A DNA stretch of 64,000 nucleotides from Leptothermofonsia sichuanensis E412 (GTDB lineage: Bacteria; Cyanobacteriota; Cyanobacteriia; Leptolyngbyales; Leptolyngbyaceae), in the NCBI RefSeq assembly GCF_019891175.1, contig NZ_CP072600.1, forward strand, positions 6,014,001-6,078,000, given 5' to 3'. Each line of letters opens with the position of its first letter. Position 1 is the stretch's first letter. The notes beneath the pieces were generated by a model. The model did no database searches. It saw nothing but the letters and a program-made list of their open reading frames with translations, and was not told the origin of the DNA. This document shows positions 7,605 through 15,992 of this stretch, piece after piece. Position numbers and translations under genes: made by a program.

Positions 7605-7945
7605 CAGAATTGTGTCTATTATCAGCTAAGTCGAGGAGAATCGGATTGAGTCAGAGGAACCCATCATGGAAACCCCAATCCTGATTCATGCCGCCGGACA
7701 AATAACAGGCAGTTCCCCTGGATCCCCTCGCCTGGGAAAAAGGGACCGCATTGACCACGGCACGTCAGGAAGATTGCACAGACTATAGCCCTTTTCAGGG
7801 GTACTCCGCCTCCTTGAAAAGGGCTATATAACCTGCGAAAAGAGCTGTATATAGCCCTTTCCAAGGGTGTGAGGTACAGTGAGGGTGCTGATCACCACTG
7901 CGCCTCACACTTCCGTACCTGACTCAATTGAAAAAACCTATAAGC
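7605..7945. other. Intergenic region filled by family-1 repeats
   Basis: No gene supported. A family-1-derived inverted repeat (7782-7835, TATAGCCCTTTTCAGGGG ... CCTTGAAAAGGGCTATA) is followed by a full copy (7849-7936). The 66-codon ORF here is repeat sequence. Confidence 0.8.
7849..7936. repeat. Family-1 palindromic repeat, copy B
   Basis: Opposite orientation to copies A and C. Reads TATAGCCCTTTCCAAGGGTGTG through a GAGGTACAGTG...CACTGCGCCTCAC hairpin to CCGTACCTGACTCAATTG. It ends ten bases from the stop codon of the phospholipase-like gene and may serve as its terminator. Confidence 0.85.
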
Positions 7946-9196
7946 TTATGGACACCTGGGATAGAGGGACCTGGTGGGTGTGCGGCGAGGACTGAGCACC
8001 AGCACCGAGTCCATGAACTGTTTCAACTCTGTCTGTTGAGCTGGGGAGCTAACCGCTGCCTGCAAGTGCCGCAGCACCAGTTGAATAAAGCGGCGGCTGG
8101 CGGCGATCGCCGCACGAGTCGGCGTACTGCTCAGGTCAATATAATCACGCGGATCGCCGAAGAAAATCCGCCCGTTGGGTTGACGCATGGGCATGACGCG
8201 ATGTTCGTGCGGGTAAGATAGCCCGCCCATGCCAAAGTAGCGGATAAACCGGATGGCTCCCGCTCCCCCATTTTCGCGCTCCGTGTGGGCAGATGAGTAA
8301 GAATCCTGAATCAGGTGCAGCGCTTCGCCCAACCATTCAAAAGCGGCTTCTCGTGTCGGGGCAGCCATGATTCGCTGGTAGATGGCAACGAGTTGTTGCC
8401 GCGCTTCCGAGAGAGCCTCTTCCAGGGGCTGACATTTGTGGCGACGCAGCATATGGCGGCGCTGTTGTGAAGGCTTAAAGTGGTTTGTGATTTTTTCAAT
8501 ATCCACCCGGCGCACGCCCCGATTCATGGCATTCAGTTCAGCGGGGGTGATGGGTAGTCCTCTGGCAGCCTCCCGATTCAGAGTTTCATGCCCCGGTGGA
8601 ATGCGGCGTTTAATATCTTCCACAACGAACGGATCGGCTTCGCGTTCGGCGGCCATTTCTTGCAGCGTTTCCAGGTATTGCTGCTGCACCCGCGCATCGA
8701 ATGAATGTGGTGCAGTGGATTGAGATTGTCGTTCAAATTTAGATTCAAGTTCCCATTCAAACTCAGAGTCCAGTTCCCATTCTGCTTCTCGCTGTTTGGG
8801 TGGAGCAGTGCGGGCAACAGGCGGCAAATCTGCACCCTGATTGAGCGTCGTCACCAGCACAATCCGGTTGCCGTTTTCGCCGCCGGGCCGATAGACAATC
8901 GGTACGCCCCGCACTACGGCCAGGCGAGTGTTGTAGCCGGGGCGGGTCTGGCGATAGTGCCTGGCTGCGCGAAACTCTTGGACAAAGGTGCGCGGATCGA
9001 ACCGCACGCCTTTGGAGGCAAGCCGTTGCAAAAATCGCTGGGTGAAATGGAGAGTGGGCAGGAAGCCCTGGCGCTTGAGATAGGTGGCAAACTGCTGGGC
9101 AACGCTACGCCCAGCCTGCCCCCGGCGGCCCAATTCATCTTCAAATTCCGGGGCAGCAGAGCCGTTCTGGAGGGCGGAAGGAGAAAACGAGTTCAT
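7946..9196 (-). CDS. Zn-phospholipase C / Het-C-like protein with toxin-like N-terminus and EFE tag
   Basis: 416 codons, last of the six-gene EFE cluster. The C-terminal half has the pattern of zinc-dependent phospholipase C/Het-C proteins: H203-E in PPGHETLNREAARG, NRGVRRVDI, then LGEALHLIQDSYSSAHTER with His294, Asp298 and His304. Residues 137-159 carry the acidic-aromatic motif (EWELDSEFEWELESKFE) also present in the two upstream paralogues. Residues 34-115 (LHFTQRFLQRLASKG..FVQEFRAAR..VVRGVPIVYRPG..RIVLVTTL) look like a small alpha/beta domain similar to DUF4258/BECR RNase folds; this is a low-confidence guess. No signal peptide. It may be an effector carrying the cluster's shared tag. 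No Shine-Dalgarno is seen before the start. Confidence 0.6.
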   Translation of the reverse strand: MNSFSPSALQNGSAAPEFEDELGRRGQAGRSVAQQFATYLKRQGFLPTLHFTQRFLQRLASKGVRFDPRTFVQEFRAARHYRQTRPGYNTRLAVVRGVPIVYRPGGENGNRIVLVTTLNQGADLPPVARTAPPKQREAEWELDSEFEWELESKFERQSQSTAPHSFDARVQQQYLETLQEMAAEREADPFVVEDIKRRIPPGHETLNREAARGLPITPAELNAMNRGVRRVDIEKITNHFKPSQQRRHMLRRHKCQPLEEALSEARQQLVAIYQRIMAAPTREAAFEWLGEALHLIQDSYSSAHTERENGGAGAIRFIRYFGMGGLSYPHEHRVMPMRQPNGRIFFGDPRDYIDLSSTPTRAAIAASRRFIQLVLRHLQAAVSSPAQQTELKQFMDSVLVLSPRRTPTRSLYPRCP

Positions 9197-9204
9197 AGTG
9201 ATTG

Positions 9205-9412
9205 AGGGAAAATTGTATGGATTCTGGATTTTGGATTGGCGATTTTGGATGGCGTTCCGGGTTGATCAATCGGAATTTGGGGATGTTTTTCCAGATCCCG
9301 GTTATAAGTCCTGGCTCACCGATTTGTGACTGCGGATGGAAATGCTGAACCAACTACGATTCAGACGTTTCCAATCCACAATCCAAAATCTAAAATCCAA
9401 AATCGAACTTCC
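9205..9412. repeat. Heptameric STRR repeats, two inverted blocks
   Basis: TGGATTCTGGATTTTGGATTGG-type heptamers near 9216-9250, and the complementary AATCCAAAATC type near 9370-9405. The blocks are inverse to each other and could pair into a long hairpin between two cluster genes. STRR heptamers are common in filamentous cyanobacteria. Confidence 0.75.
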
Positions 9413-9451
9413 AACCCAATCGAAGCGGAGTATGACCGGGGCGATCGCCCC

Positions 9452-10576
9452 CTAGCCCTGACTGGCTCTAAGCGGCGCGACGTTTCCATTGCGGCCAGCA
9501 TTGATGGGGACGACACGCTGGGTGTGGCCGCGAAAGGCAATCCCCAGCACCTCAGCACTGGTCAGCCATTCTTCGGACACATCGGCGATTTCCCGCAGCA
9601 GGGCTTCAAACTCGGCCCGCGAGCTGTTGAGAATGTACTTTTGTGCCAGCCAGCGGATGATCGATCGCCCGGAAGTTGCCATGCGGTGACGCTGCGAGGC
9701 GTTGACCTGCTTGTTGAAATAGCGCAGCATCACTTCTTCCACTACATCCCAGGCATTATCTGCCCCAAACAGCTTGCGAACGTCTTCGGCCCCCAGAATG
9801 CGGAAGGCTTCGTCGAGCAGTTGCAGCGTCTCAATGCGGAATACGTTGACGTGTCCGTAGGAATTCCACTTCAGGTTATTCCGCAAGTCCAGCCCGGCGC
9901 GGCGCACGGTGGCGATGCTGCCAAAACTGGGGTCGTAGGCGCGTTCGCGGATCACGTCGGAAATGCGCTTGTCGCGCCAGAAAGCGGCCACGCTGTTGAT
10001 GAACTGCGTGAACATGCCGTGGAACTGGGTATTCGGTTTGGCGCTGGGCATGGGCGGCGTGGTGGTGTAGCCAAACACACGGCGATAGGTCTGCATCCGG
10101 CTGCGCTCGGCGTAGCGGAGAATGCTGCGACGATCAAACCGATACAGCCCGTAGGCTCCTTCGCCCGTCGAAAGGCGGACTGCCCCGGCATCGAATAGCT
10201 CTTGCAGCTTGCGGATGGCGCGAAACACGCCAACGGTTTCCATCTGGTACAGGTAATATAAATCGGCGACAGATAAGATGCGATCGCTCGCCACTTGCTC
10301 ATCGTAGTCTTCCACACCCTGGGGCAGGCGGGTTTCGTCGATGTCCTTAGCGGCATCCTTACCAATACCGATCAGATCCGCTAGTCCGCCGTCGGCGGGC
10401 ACAGGGGCCGCAGCATTGGCGGCGATCGCCTGGGCTAACATATCTTCAATGCGCTGGGTCAGCGCGTCCGCAAGCTGGGGATTTTGGATCAACTGGGGAC
10501 CGAGCTGATCAACCAGCGTCTCTTTTAGCGCGGCAATGCGATCGAGTAAACTTTGATTTTCTCCGGTGGTGGTCAT
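9452..10576 (-). CDS. Cluster protein of unknown function, 374 aa
   Basis: Starts after GAGGAG with a good spacing. Residues 1-60 are helical (LLDRIAALKETLVDQLGPQLIQNPQLADALTQRIEDMLAQA). Then comes a Gly-rich hinge (ADGGLADLIGIGKDAAKD) and a conserved-looking globular region: LSVADLYYLYQMETVGVFRAIRKLQELFDAGAVRL resembles a winged-helix, and HGMFTQFINSVAAFWRDKRISDVIRERAYD follows. There is no signal peptide, no Cys cluster and no acidic-aromatic repeat. I do not recognise a family. It sits 130 bases downstream of the transthyretin-like gene in the EFE cluster and is probably co-expressed. Confidence 0.6.
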   Translation of the reverse strand: MTTTGENQSLLDRIAALKETLVDQLGPQLIQNPQLADALTQRIEDMLAQAIAANAAAPVPADGGLADLIGIGKDAAKDIDETRLPQGVEDYDEQVASDRILSVADLYYLYQMETVGVFRAIRKLQELFDAGAVRLSTGEGAYGLYRFDRRSILRYAERSRMQTYRRVFGYTTTPPMPSAKPNTQFHGMFTQFINSVAAFWRDKRISDVIRERAYDPSFGSIATVRRAGLDLRNNLKWNSYGHVNVFRIETLQLLDEAFRILGAEDVRKLFGADNAWDVVEEVMLRYFNKQVNASQRHRMATSGRSIIRWLAQKYILNSSRAEFEALLREIADVSEEWLTSAEVLGIAFRGHTQRVVPINAGRNGNVAPLRASQG

Positions 10577-10707
10577 AGGAATTTCTCCTCGGCAAGGGGG
10601 TCAATTTGGGGATTGGAGTTGAATCTTGATGGCTGCGGGCTTTTGTAGCTTGTGGCTGTTCTAACTGACCCGTCTAGCGTTATTGATTCTTAATCAGTCA
10701 AGCGGTA

Positions 10708-12393
10708 CTAGCCGCTTGTGAACCGGGCGGGCGGAAAGTCGAGATCGTCGGGCTTGTCGCCGGAGGGCAGTTTCACCTGCTCGGCCAGTTGGCGCACCTG
10801 ATAAAGCTGATAGGCCAGGTCACGCATTGCCCGGATTACCCCTTCGCGGCGGAAGGCGGCGTTGGGGATGGGCGTATAGGTGGTGGCCTGGGTCAGCACC
10901 ATGAGGCGATCGCTCGTCTCGGAAACCACCTGAATACCCAGCTTGCCGCCCGATTTTGCCAGCAGTGGTCCCTCTTCGGTAGCAAAGCGCCAGACCCAGT
11001 TCAGCAGCCCCTCCACGCTCATTGAGTCGCGCAGTTGTGCCGTGTCCAGGTAGGCAGTGCCATCGGGCAGGGGAAAGCCGCCGCTTTCCAGGCCAGCAGC
11101 GCGAGTGAAGTCGATGTAGACCGACAGGCGCTCCTCTGGCCCCAGGAAGAATAGCTCCATGATCCGGTAGACCTCCTGCACCGACTCGGCCACCACCGCC
11201 AGTGCCTGCGACAGCCGCACCAACTGTGTACCAATGTAGGCTCCGGCGCTGGAATCCTGGGTGCGCTTGTAGTCCACCCAGCTCCGCCGCAGCGATTGCA
11301 AATAGTCCTTCAGCGTCAGGAAGTTGCTGTAGTTTTGCTCCTCTTCGACCGTGTTGATTTGCCCACGCACCAGGCCAAAATATTCCGCCAGTTTCTTGAG
11401 CTGGCCATCCGGGCGCTGATTGCCACTGTCCAAGTCGTCGCCCAGCAGCAGTTGAAACAGGTTATCTACCCGCAAGATGCGGGGACCGCCCCGTGCGCCC
11501 AGTTCGGCCAGTAGCTCCTGCATTTCAGTGCGAATGATGGAGCGGGTGGCTTCCATGTTTTCCCGGTCGGCGGATGGTTTCAGCGGCGTGAGTCCGTTCA
11601 GCAACTGAATGCCGTCCTGAATCGCCGTTTTTGCCCGGTGATAGAGGCTGGCCTGCGCTCCGGTGATGCCGCCGCCCAGGTCAGAGGCGCGGACGCTGAC
11701 GGATTGCGGATTCCAGTCGTAGACCGTGCGTCCGTCTACCTGGCGAGGAGTGAAGGTCTGCGTCAGCGTGGCCACCAGGGTTTTGGGGTTATCCGTGCGC
11801 TGGGTGTGTCCCAAAATATTGCCCAGGGCGCTTTCCACAATGCTTTGCAGGTCGCCGCCTGAGCTGGCAGGAGCCGAAACGGATGCCATTCTGCCCGTCC
11901 GGTGAATCTGATCCAGGCTGGGCAGCACGTCTACGATTTGCACGGGCTGTTCTGCTGGAGGAGTGGCAGGGGGGCGATCGCTCTCGGAAAGCAGCGGCAC
12001 TGCCCGCAGCTCAAACAGTTCCACCCGGTAAATTGGGTCTTGATTCGGGAGAGCCAGGTTGCCAAAGAATCGGGGCTGTTCAAACGGTTGGGTAAAGGGA
12101 ACAAGCGAGAAATCCGCATCCGTTGGCGTGCGTCCCAGCAGTTCCTCTCCCCGAAAGACCCGGAAATAGAGGTCGGGCGCAGGTTCTGTTTCTCCTGGAT
12201 CTTGCCGAAAATCATCATCGGTAAAGGTAATCTCGAAGAAGCCGCGAGTGTTGGTAAAAGCCGTGCCAATGAGGTCGTCGTATTGCACATCCTCGTCGTG
12301 CGCTTCCACTCGTAATCTGGCTTCGTAATTGTCTCGTTCGTTCTTCTGTGCTTGAATTGTCCGGACGCGCCCCCGGAGTGTGTATCGGTTCAT
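10708..12393 (-). CDS. Cluster protein with N-terminal transthyretin-like beta domain, 561 aa
   Basis: Preceded by AAGGAG nine bases before the ATG, and six bases after the metalloprotease stop, so it is translationally linked to that gene. Residues 1-130 look like a transthyretin/carboxypeptidase-regulatory beta sandwich: LRGRVRTIQAQ, DDLIGTAFTNTRGFFEITFTDDDF, PDLYFRVFRGEELLGRTPTD. Residues 190-560 are mainly long helices with few hydrophobic stretches, ending DLAYQLYQVRQLAEQVKLPSG. No signal peptide or membrane segment. In other bacteria such TTR-like domains often mediate assembly or adhesion. Here a scaffold role for the cluster is inference only. Confidence 0.6.
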   Translation of the reverse strand: MNRYTLRGRVRTIQAQKNERDNYEARLRVEAHDEDVQYDDLIGTAFTNTRGFFEITFTDDDFRQDPGETEPAPDLYFRVFRGEELLGRTPTDADFSLVPFTQPFEQPRFFGNLALPNQDPIYRVELFELRAVPLLSESDRPPATPPAEQPVQIVDVLPSLDQIHRTGRMASVSAPASSGGDLQSIVESALGNILGHTQRTDNPKTLVATLTQTFTPRQVDGRTVYDWNPQSVSVRASDLGGGITGAQASLYHRAKTAIQDGIQLLNGLTPLKPSADRENMEATRSIIRTEMQELLAELGARGGPRILRVDNLFQLLLGDDLDSGNQRPDGQLKKLAEYFGLVRGQINTVEEEQNYSNFLTLKDYLQSLRRSWVDYKRTQDSSAGAYIGTQLVRLSQALAVVAESVQEVYRIMELFFLGPEERLSVYIDFTRAAGLESGGFPLPDGTAYLDTAQLRDSMSVEGLLNWVWRFATEEGPLLAKSGGKLGIQVVSETSDRLMVLTQATTYTPIPNAAFRREGVIRAMRDLAYQLYQVRQLAEQVKLPSGDKPDDLDFPPARFTSG

Positions 12394-12399
12394 GCTGCG

Positions 12400-13773
12400 C
12401 TATCTCCTTGCTAAAGCTTTATAGAAGTTTTCAGTAATAACACCCGGTGCGGCCAGCCGCCGGTCCAGCGCGTGGCGGCTGGCACAAATCAGGAAGCGTT
12501 CGGGAACGATGCCCGGATCGTTGCCTTTGGCCAGCCGCTGTCCGGCTTCTTCGATAATTTGCTGGTGGTGCGGTTTGAAGCCGGTGACTTCTGCCAGCGA
12601 TCGCCCGCCCAGTTCGCTATAGGGCGTGTAGCAGATGATATCCACGACGAGCTTGTGGGCCCGATCGAAAGTTTGCAGCACGGCTGGCGGAATCGTGCCT
12701 GCATGGGGATTGGGATACAGACGCTTCCAGATGCGGTTGTAGTCGTCCGCCATTTGCGGAAAGCCCATCCGCCGCAGTAGTTCCGTGCTGATGAACACGC
12801 GCAAGTAGGGGGTGGGGTGGGGCGCACCGGGGTGAAAGAAGAGGGTGCTTTGGGGCGATCGCGAAGCAATGTCCATCAGCGAGGCGACGATGTAGGGGCC
12901 ACCCAGCAGCAGCCCCGACATATCCGCAAAGGTTTCGCTGTGCCATTTTGTCCACACGGCCGCCACGTCCGGGGAGAACCCCGCTTTCAGCAGACGGTGG
13001 GCGATCGCCTTGGGCAAGGTTTGCCGCAAGCCCAGGTCGGTTTGCAGGTTGTGGGCGACTTCGTGCAAAATCGCCCCCAGGGTCCAGGGATTCACCAAAC
13101 GATGGTAGGGCAGTTGGATCAGCGGAAACGGATTCAACTGCTGGCTCAGCTTGGTGAGGGGAATGCCGCGCCGGAAAGTGGCAGGCGAAAACCCGGTTTT
13201 GACGTAGGAGAACGGCGGCGGCGCAGGAATTGACTTCGCCTTCCCCAACCCCATATACACGTCCTGGTAGCAGTCGAGGGCGATGCGATCGCACCCCAAT
13301 AGCCACGGCGCAAACTGGCTCTGCCGCTGCCCAAACAGCTCAAAGTAAAAGTCCCAGATTTGCTCGATTTTGCGAACCAGGTCGTGGGCTTGGTCTTTGC
13401 GAGCGATCATCTGCTGCAACTGCGCCGTTGCGGGCTGGGCGATCGCCGCCTGAGCGCTGCCAGAGACCGTTTTGGACACGCCCTGGAGGTGCGATCGCAG
13501 CCTGGCAATAAGCTGGTTCACCGCGTCGATATGGGCATCGCTGGGACTGGCCGCATCGGTGCCAAACTCGCCCTGGCGAAACGGACGCAGCGCCTCCACA
13601 TGGCGCACCACGTTCACCGCCTGCGCCCGCAGCCAGGGGTCGAGGTTGGGCGGCTCCACAGCGCGAGCGGTTGAATATTCAGGCGTAGTCTCCTGATATA
13701 GCTCGGCGAGGGCCTGCCGCGTTGCCCGATACGGGTCTATCCCATTCTTCAATCCGTTCGTGAACCCATTCAT
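12400..13773 (-). CDS. Putative gluzincin-type zinc metalloprotease of the EFE cluster
   Basis: Start chosen at MNGFTNGLKNG because GGGAG lies 11 bases upstream; an ATG at 13830 is the longer option. The zinc motif is His237-Glu-Val-Ala-His241 (LHEVAHNLQTDLG). The third ligand is probably Glu280 in HSETFADMSGLLLGGPY, about 40 residues later and followed four residues on by Asp284, the gluzincin arrangement. An upstream helical region (residues 15-170) may be a prodomain. No secretion signal. It lies between the two acidic-aromatic proteins and the TTR-like protein on one strand, so it may process or be delivered with them. The substrate is unknown. Confidence 0.65.
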   Translation of the reverse strand: MNGFTNGLKNGIDPYRATRQALAELYQETTPEYSTARAVEPPNLDPWLRAQAVNVVRHVEALRPFRQGEFGTDAASPSDAHIDAVNQLIARLRSHLQGVSKTVSGSAQAAIAQPATAQLQQMIARKDQAHDLVRKIEQIWDFYFELFGQRQSQFAPWLLGCDRIALDCYQDVYMGLGKAKSIPAPPPFSYVKTGFSPATFRRGIPLTKLSQQLNPFPLIQLPYHRLVNPWTLGAILHEVAHNLQTDLGLRQTLPKAIAHRLLKAGFSPDVAAVWTKWHSETFADMSGLLLGGPYIVASLMDIASRSPQSTLFFHPGAPHPTPYLRVFISTELLRRMGFPQMADDYNRIWKRLYPNPHAGTIPPAVLQTFDRAHKLVVDIICYTPYSELGGRSLAEVTGFKPHHQQIIEEAGQRLAKGNDPGIVPERFLICASRHALDRRLAAPGVITENFYKALARR

Positions 13774-13839
13774 ACCAAAGCTCCCGATTGCATTCCCATC
13801 AACTTTTCGCTGACATCCCTGACGCTGCAATGCCTTTGC

Positions 13840-14670
13840 CTATACGCGGGCCCGCTTGCGTGCGCCGCAGGTGCATTGGCGGCTGTGAATCTGGCGCGAT
13901 CGCTTCATCACAGCAGAGGCCCGGCGCGGATTACCCAACACCTGCGCCACGTTGCCAGCCACCGTCCGCGCTGCCACGCGAGCGTTTACGGGCTGTCCTT
14001 TAGCGACGCGCTGCGCCAGGGTTGCCATGCTGCTGCGGGCGATCGTGGGGAAGGTACGAACCAGCGGACGGGTCTGGGGGTTCTGGAGCAGCGCCCGACC
14101 AGCTTGGGCCAGGGGACGGATGACCTGGGGAACCACGCGAGAGATGACGGGTGCGGCTGCGCTGAGGCCCCGCGCCACCATTGGAATCAATGCGCCAATG
14201 AAGGCTTCTGCTTCGGCTTCGCTCTGGCTGTTAGCCGCCATGTGGGCCAGGTGTTCGGCCATCACCTCATACTCGCTGGCTGGCGCGGTTTCAAATTCGG
14301 GCAGCGCTTCAGGATGCTGCTCAAACTCATACTCAAACTCGCCATCGCCCCCAAAGGCGCTGCCCAGTCCTCGCAGCAGATTGCCGATAAACGGATCGCC
14401 TTCATATTCGCCTTCCAGTTCAAACTCATTCAGGGGTGTTTCATACTCCATCTCAAATTCGCGCTGGCCCCGGCGACGGCGACGACGGAACAGCCCACCG
14501 ATAGCCTGAATCGCCATCGGTGCAGCCGCCTTGAGAATGGGAGCCAGCAGGGGCAGAAACTCTTCACTTTCGTATTCGTACTCATAGGCGCGATCGCTTT
14601 CGCCCAATACAGCAGATTCAAATTCCGATTCCAGTTCCCGATCCAGGGTTTCAAGTTCGTACTGATACAT
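13840..14670 (-). CDS. Acidic-aromatic (EFE/EYE) repeat protein B, 276 aa
   Basis: Preceded by AAGGAG. Residues 1-40 are dominated by Glu alternating with Tyr/Phe (YQYELETLDRELESEFES, YEYEYESEEF). A hydrophobic segment (LAPILKAAAPMAIQAIGGLF) and a run of six Arg (61-68) follow, then another EFE block (REFEMEYE, FELEGEYEGD, EFEYEFEQ). Residues 150-276 are Ala/Val-rich helices (AEAEAFIGALIPMVARGLS, TRPLVRTFPTIARSSM) with a basic CTCGARKRARV end. It is a paralogue of the next gene upstream: the tails align around RPLVR.FPT...L.Q..A.GQP. Function unknown. The alternating pattern could form beta-strand assemblies or an export tag. Confidence 0.65.
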   Translation of the reverse strand: MYQYELETLDRELESEFESAVLGESDRAYEYEYESEEFLPLLAPILKAAAPMAIQAIGGLFRRRRRRGQREFEMEYETPLNEFELEGEYEGDPFIGNLLRGLGSAFGGDGEFEYEFEQHPEALPEFETAPASEYEVMAEHLAHMAANSQSEAEAEAFIGALIPMVARGLSAAAPVISRVVPQVIRPLAQAGRALLQNPQTRPLVRTFPTIARSSMATLAQRVAKGQPVNARVAARTVAGNVAQVLGNPRRASAVMKRSRQIHSRQCTCGARKRARV

Positions 14671-14730
14671 GAGTCATGGTCTCCTTTTGCAGTGATGTCT
14701 GGTTGAAAACAAAGAGATACTCCAGCGGGA

Positions 14731-15594
14731 TTAGCCCCGCACTTTCTTGCGGGCGGCTGGAGCAGGCTGGGTCACTTTCTGCCCGACTTTGGCAGAACTG
14801 GCCACAATCCGAGCAGCGGTCATGGGATTTTTGAGCGCTTTGCGCGTCTGGGCAGCCATCACCTGAGCAACCACCGGACGAGTAATCGGCTGCCCCTGCG
14901 CGGCTTTTTGGGTCAGAACCTGTCCGGTTCGCATCGCCACCGTTGGTAAAATTCGCACCAGTGGGCGGGTCGTCTGGTTTTGGCGTAGCCCCCGCGTCAG
15001 TTGGGCGGTCGCTTTGACAATCGCCGGAATCTGCTTTTGCACCGCAGCCGCTTTGGTCGGCAGTACGCGAGTGACGGCCGCCCCCGCGAAAGCTTCAGCT
15101 TCAGCTTCGTTTTGGGCTTTAGCCGCTGCCCCCGCCAGTGCTTCGGCAATAGCCTCCATTTGCGGCGTCGCCGCAGATTCAAACTCACCGGACCATTCCC
15201 CTTCAAACTCAAGCTGTCCAGCGGTTTCATACTCAAATTCATACTCACTCTCGCGCATCATCTGCCCCAGTGCCGCGCCAAGCTGTGGTCCCCCGATGGC
15301 ATTGCCGATCAAGCGCGTGGCATGGGGAATCACTTTCGGCAGAATCGGCTTAAACCGTCCGGCAAGACGACGCACCGTGTTCAAGAAGGCTTCACTTTCG
15401 TATTCACCTTCATATTCACCTTCGTATTCTCCTTCCCCCAGACCGAGGGCATTCATTGCACCACCAATGAGTCCACCCAGAAATTCTTCACCTTCGTATT
15501 CATGCTGAACTTCGTATTCATTTTGAAATTCATATTCAAATTCACTTTCAAACTCATTTGTGAGTTCCTGTTGCAGAGTTTCGCCGTCCAACAT
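14731..15594 (-). CDS. Acidic-aromatic (EFE/EYE) repeat protein A, first gene of the cluster
   Basis: Start chosen at MLDGETLQQEL because GGAG sits seven bases upstream and it lines up with the paralogue B start; an ATG at 15681 would add 29 residues but lacks a Shine-Dalgarno. Repeats: EFESEFEYEF, NEYEVQHEYEGEEF, GEYEGEYEGEYESEAF, SEYEFEYE. Between them lie Gly/Ala-rich segments (FLGGLIGGAMNALG). The tail is Ala-rich and basic, ending KKVRG, with TRPLVRILPTVAMRTGQVLTQ matching protein B. No signal peptide. It heads the minus-strand cluster 15.6-7.9 kb and faces a LuxR-type regulator gene across a 310-base divergent region. Confidence 0.65.
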   Translation of the reverse strand: MLDGETLQQELTNEFESEFEYEFQNEYEVQHEYEGEEFLGGLIGGAMNALGLGEGEYEGEYEGEYESEAFLNTVRRLAGRFKPILPKVIPHATRLIGNAIGGPQLGAALGQMMRESEYEFEYETAGQLEFEGEWSGEFESAATPQMEAIAEALAGAAAKAQNEAEAEAFAGAAVTRVLPTKAAAVQKQIPAIVKATAQLTRGLRQNQTTRPLVRILPTVAMRTGQVLTQKAAQGQPITRPVVAQVMAAQTRKALKNPMTAARIVASSAKVGQKVTQPAPAARKKVRG

Positions 15595-15681
15595 TGCATC
15601 GCTCCAATCGAAATGCAGTTCATCTCTAGCTATAACTTGAGGAAAATAATTTGAGCAGTCGCATTTTTTAATGACATCCAT

Positions 15682-15992
15682 ATAGAGTTATTGAAATGAA
15701 TGTCATTGCAATGAATGTCATCGATTTAGACGACTCAGGCGTGATGATAAAGAAAGTCCTGAAACTGCAATGCAATGAAACTGCATACTTCTGGCAGGGC
15801 CAGTACCCTCCAGGGGGATGCGATCGCCCTGGAGAGTTGCTTAAATAAAAGCTAGTTGTCCGAAAGCTGGATTTCACTCCGGGTAACTTCGGTGTCTCAG
15901 GGCAGATCGTTTTGTTGTGAAGATGGAGGGTGCGGCTCAGTTTTAGGGATCAGCGCCAGTTCTGAAATTCCTGTCCAGGCTTTTATCCAGAT
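15682..15992. promoter_or_regulatory. Divergent control region of the EFE cluster with 12-bp direct repeats
   Basis: Lies between the cluster and the LuxR gene. The 12-mer AATGAATGTCAT occurs at 15695-15706 and 15710-15721, start to start 15 bases, with a shorter ATGTCAT form at the cluster start (15671-15681, read on the minus strand). Two head-to-tail sites are typical of a dimeric activator or repressor. A CTGCAATGCAATGAAACTGCAT stretch (15762-15783) is a second repeat. Binding by the neighbouring regulator is inference. Confidence 0.45.

Noticed and set aside
7664-7864. 66-codon ORF with SPFQGG motif
   Set aside because: Translation of family-1 repeat sequence; the same peptide appears wherever the repeat is read in this frame.
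9326-10198. 290-codon plus-strand ORF
   Set aside because: Antisense to the 374-aa cluster gene, which has a good Shine-Dalgarno; its start lies in STRR repeats.
13876-14706. 276-codon plus-strand ORF
   Set aside because: Complement of the EFE/EYE repeat gene; the long open frame follows from its biased GAA/GAG codons.
7946-15681. EFE cluster as a phage tail or contractile injection system
   Set aside because: No sheath, tube, baseplate, spike or AAA ATPase gene is recognisable among the six genes.
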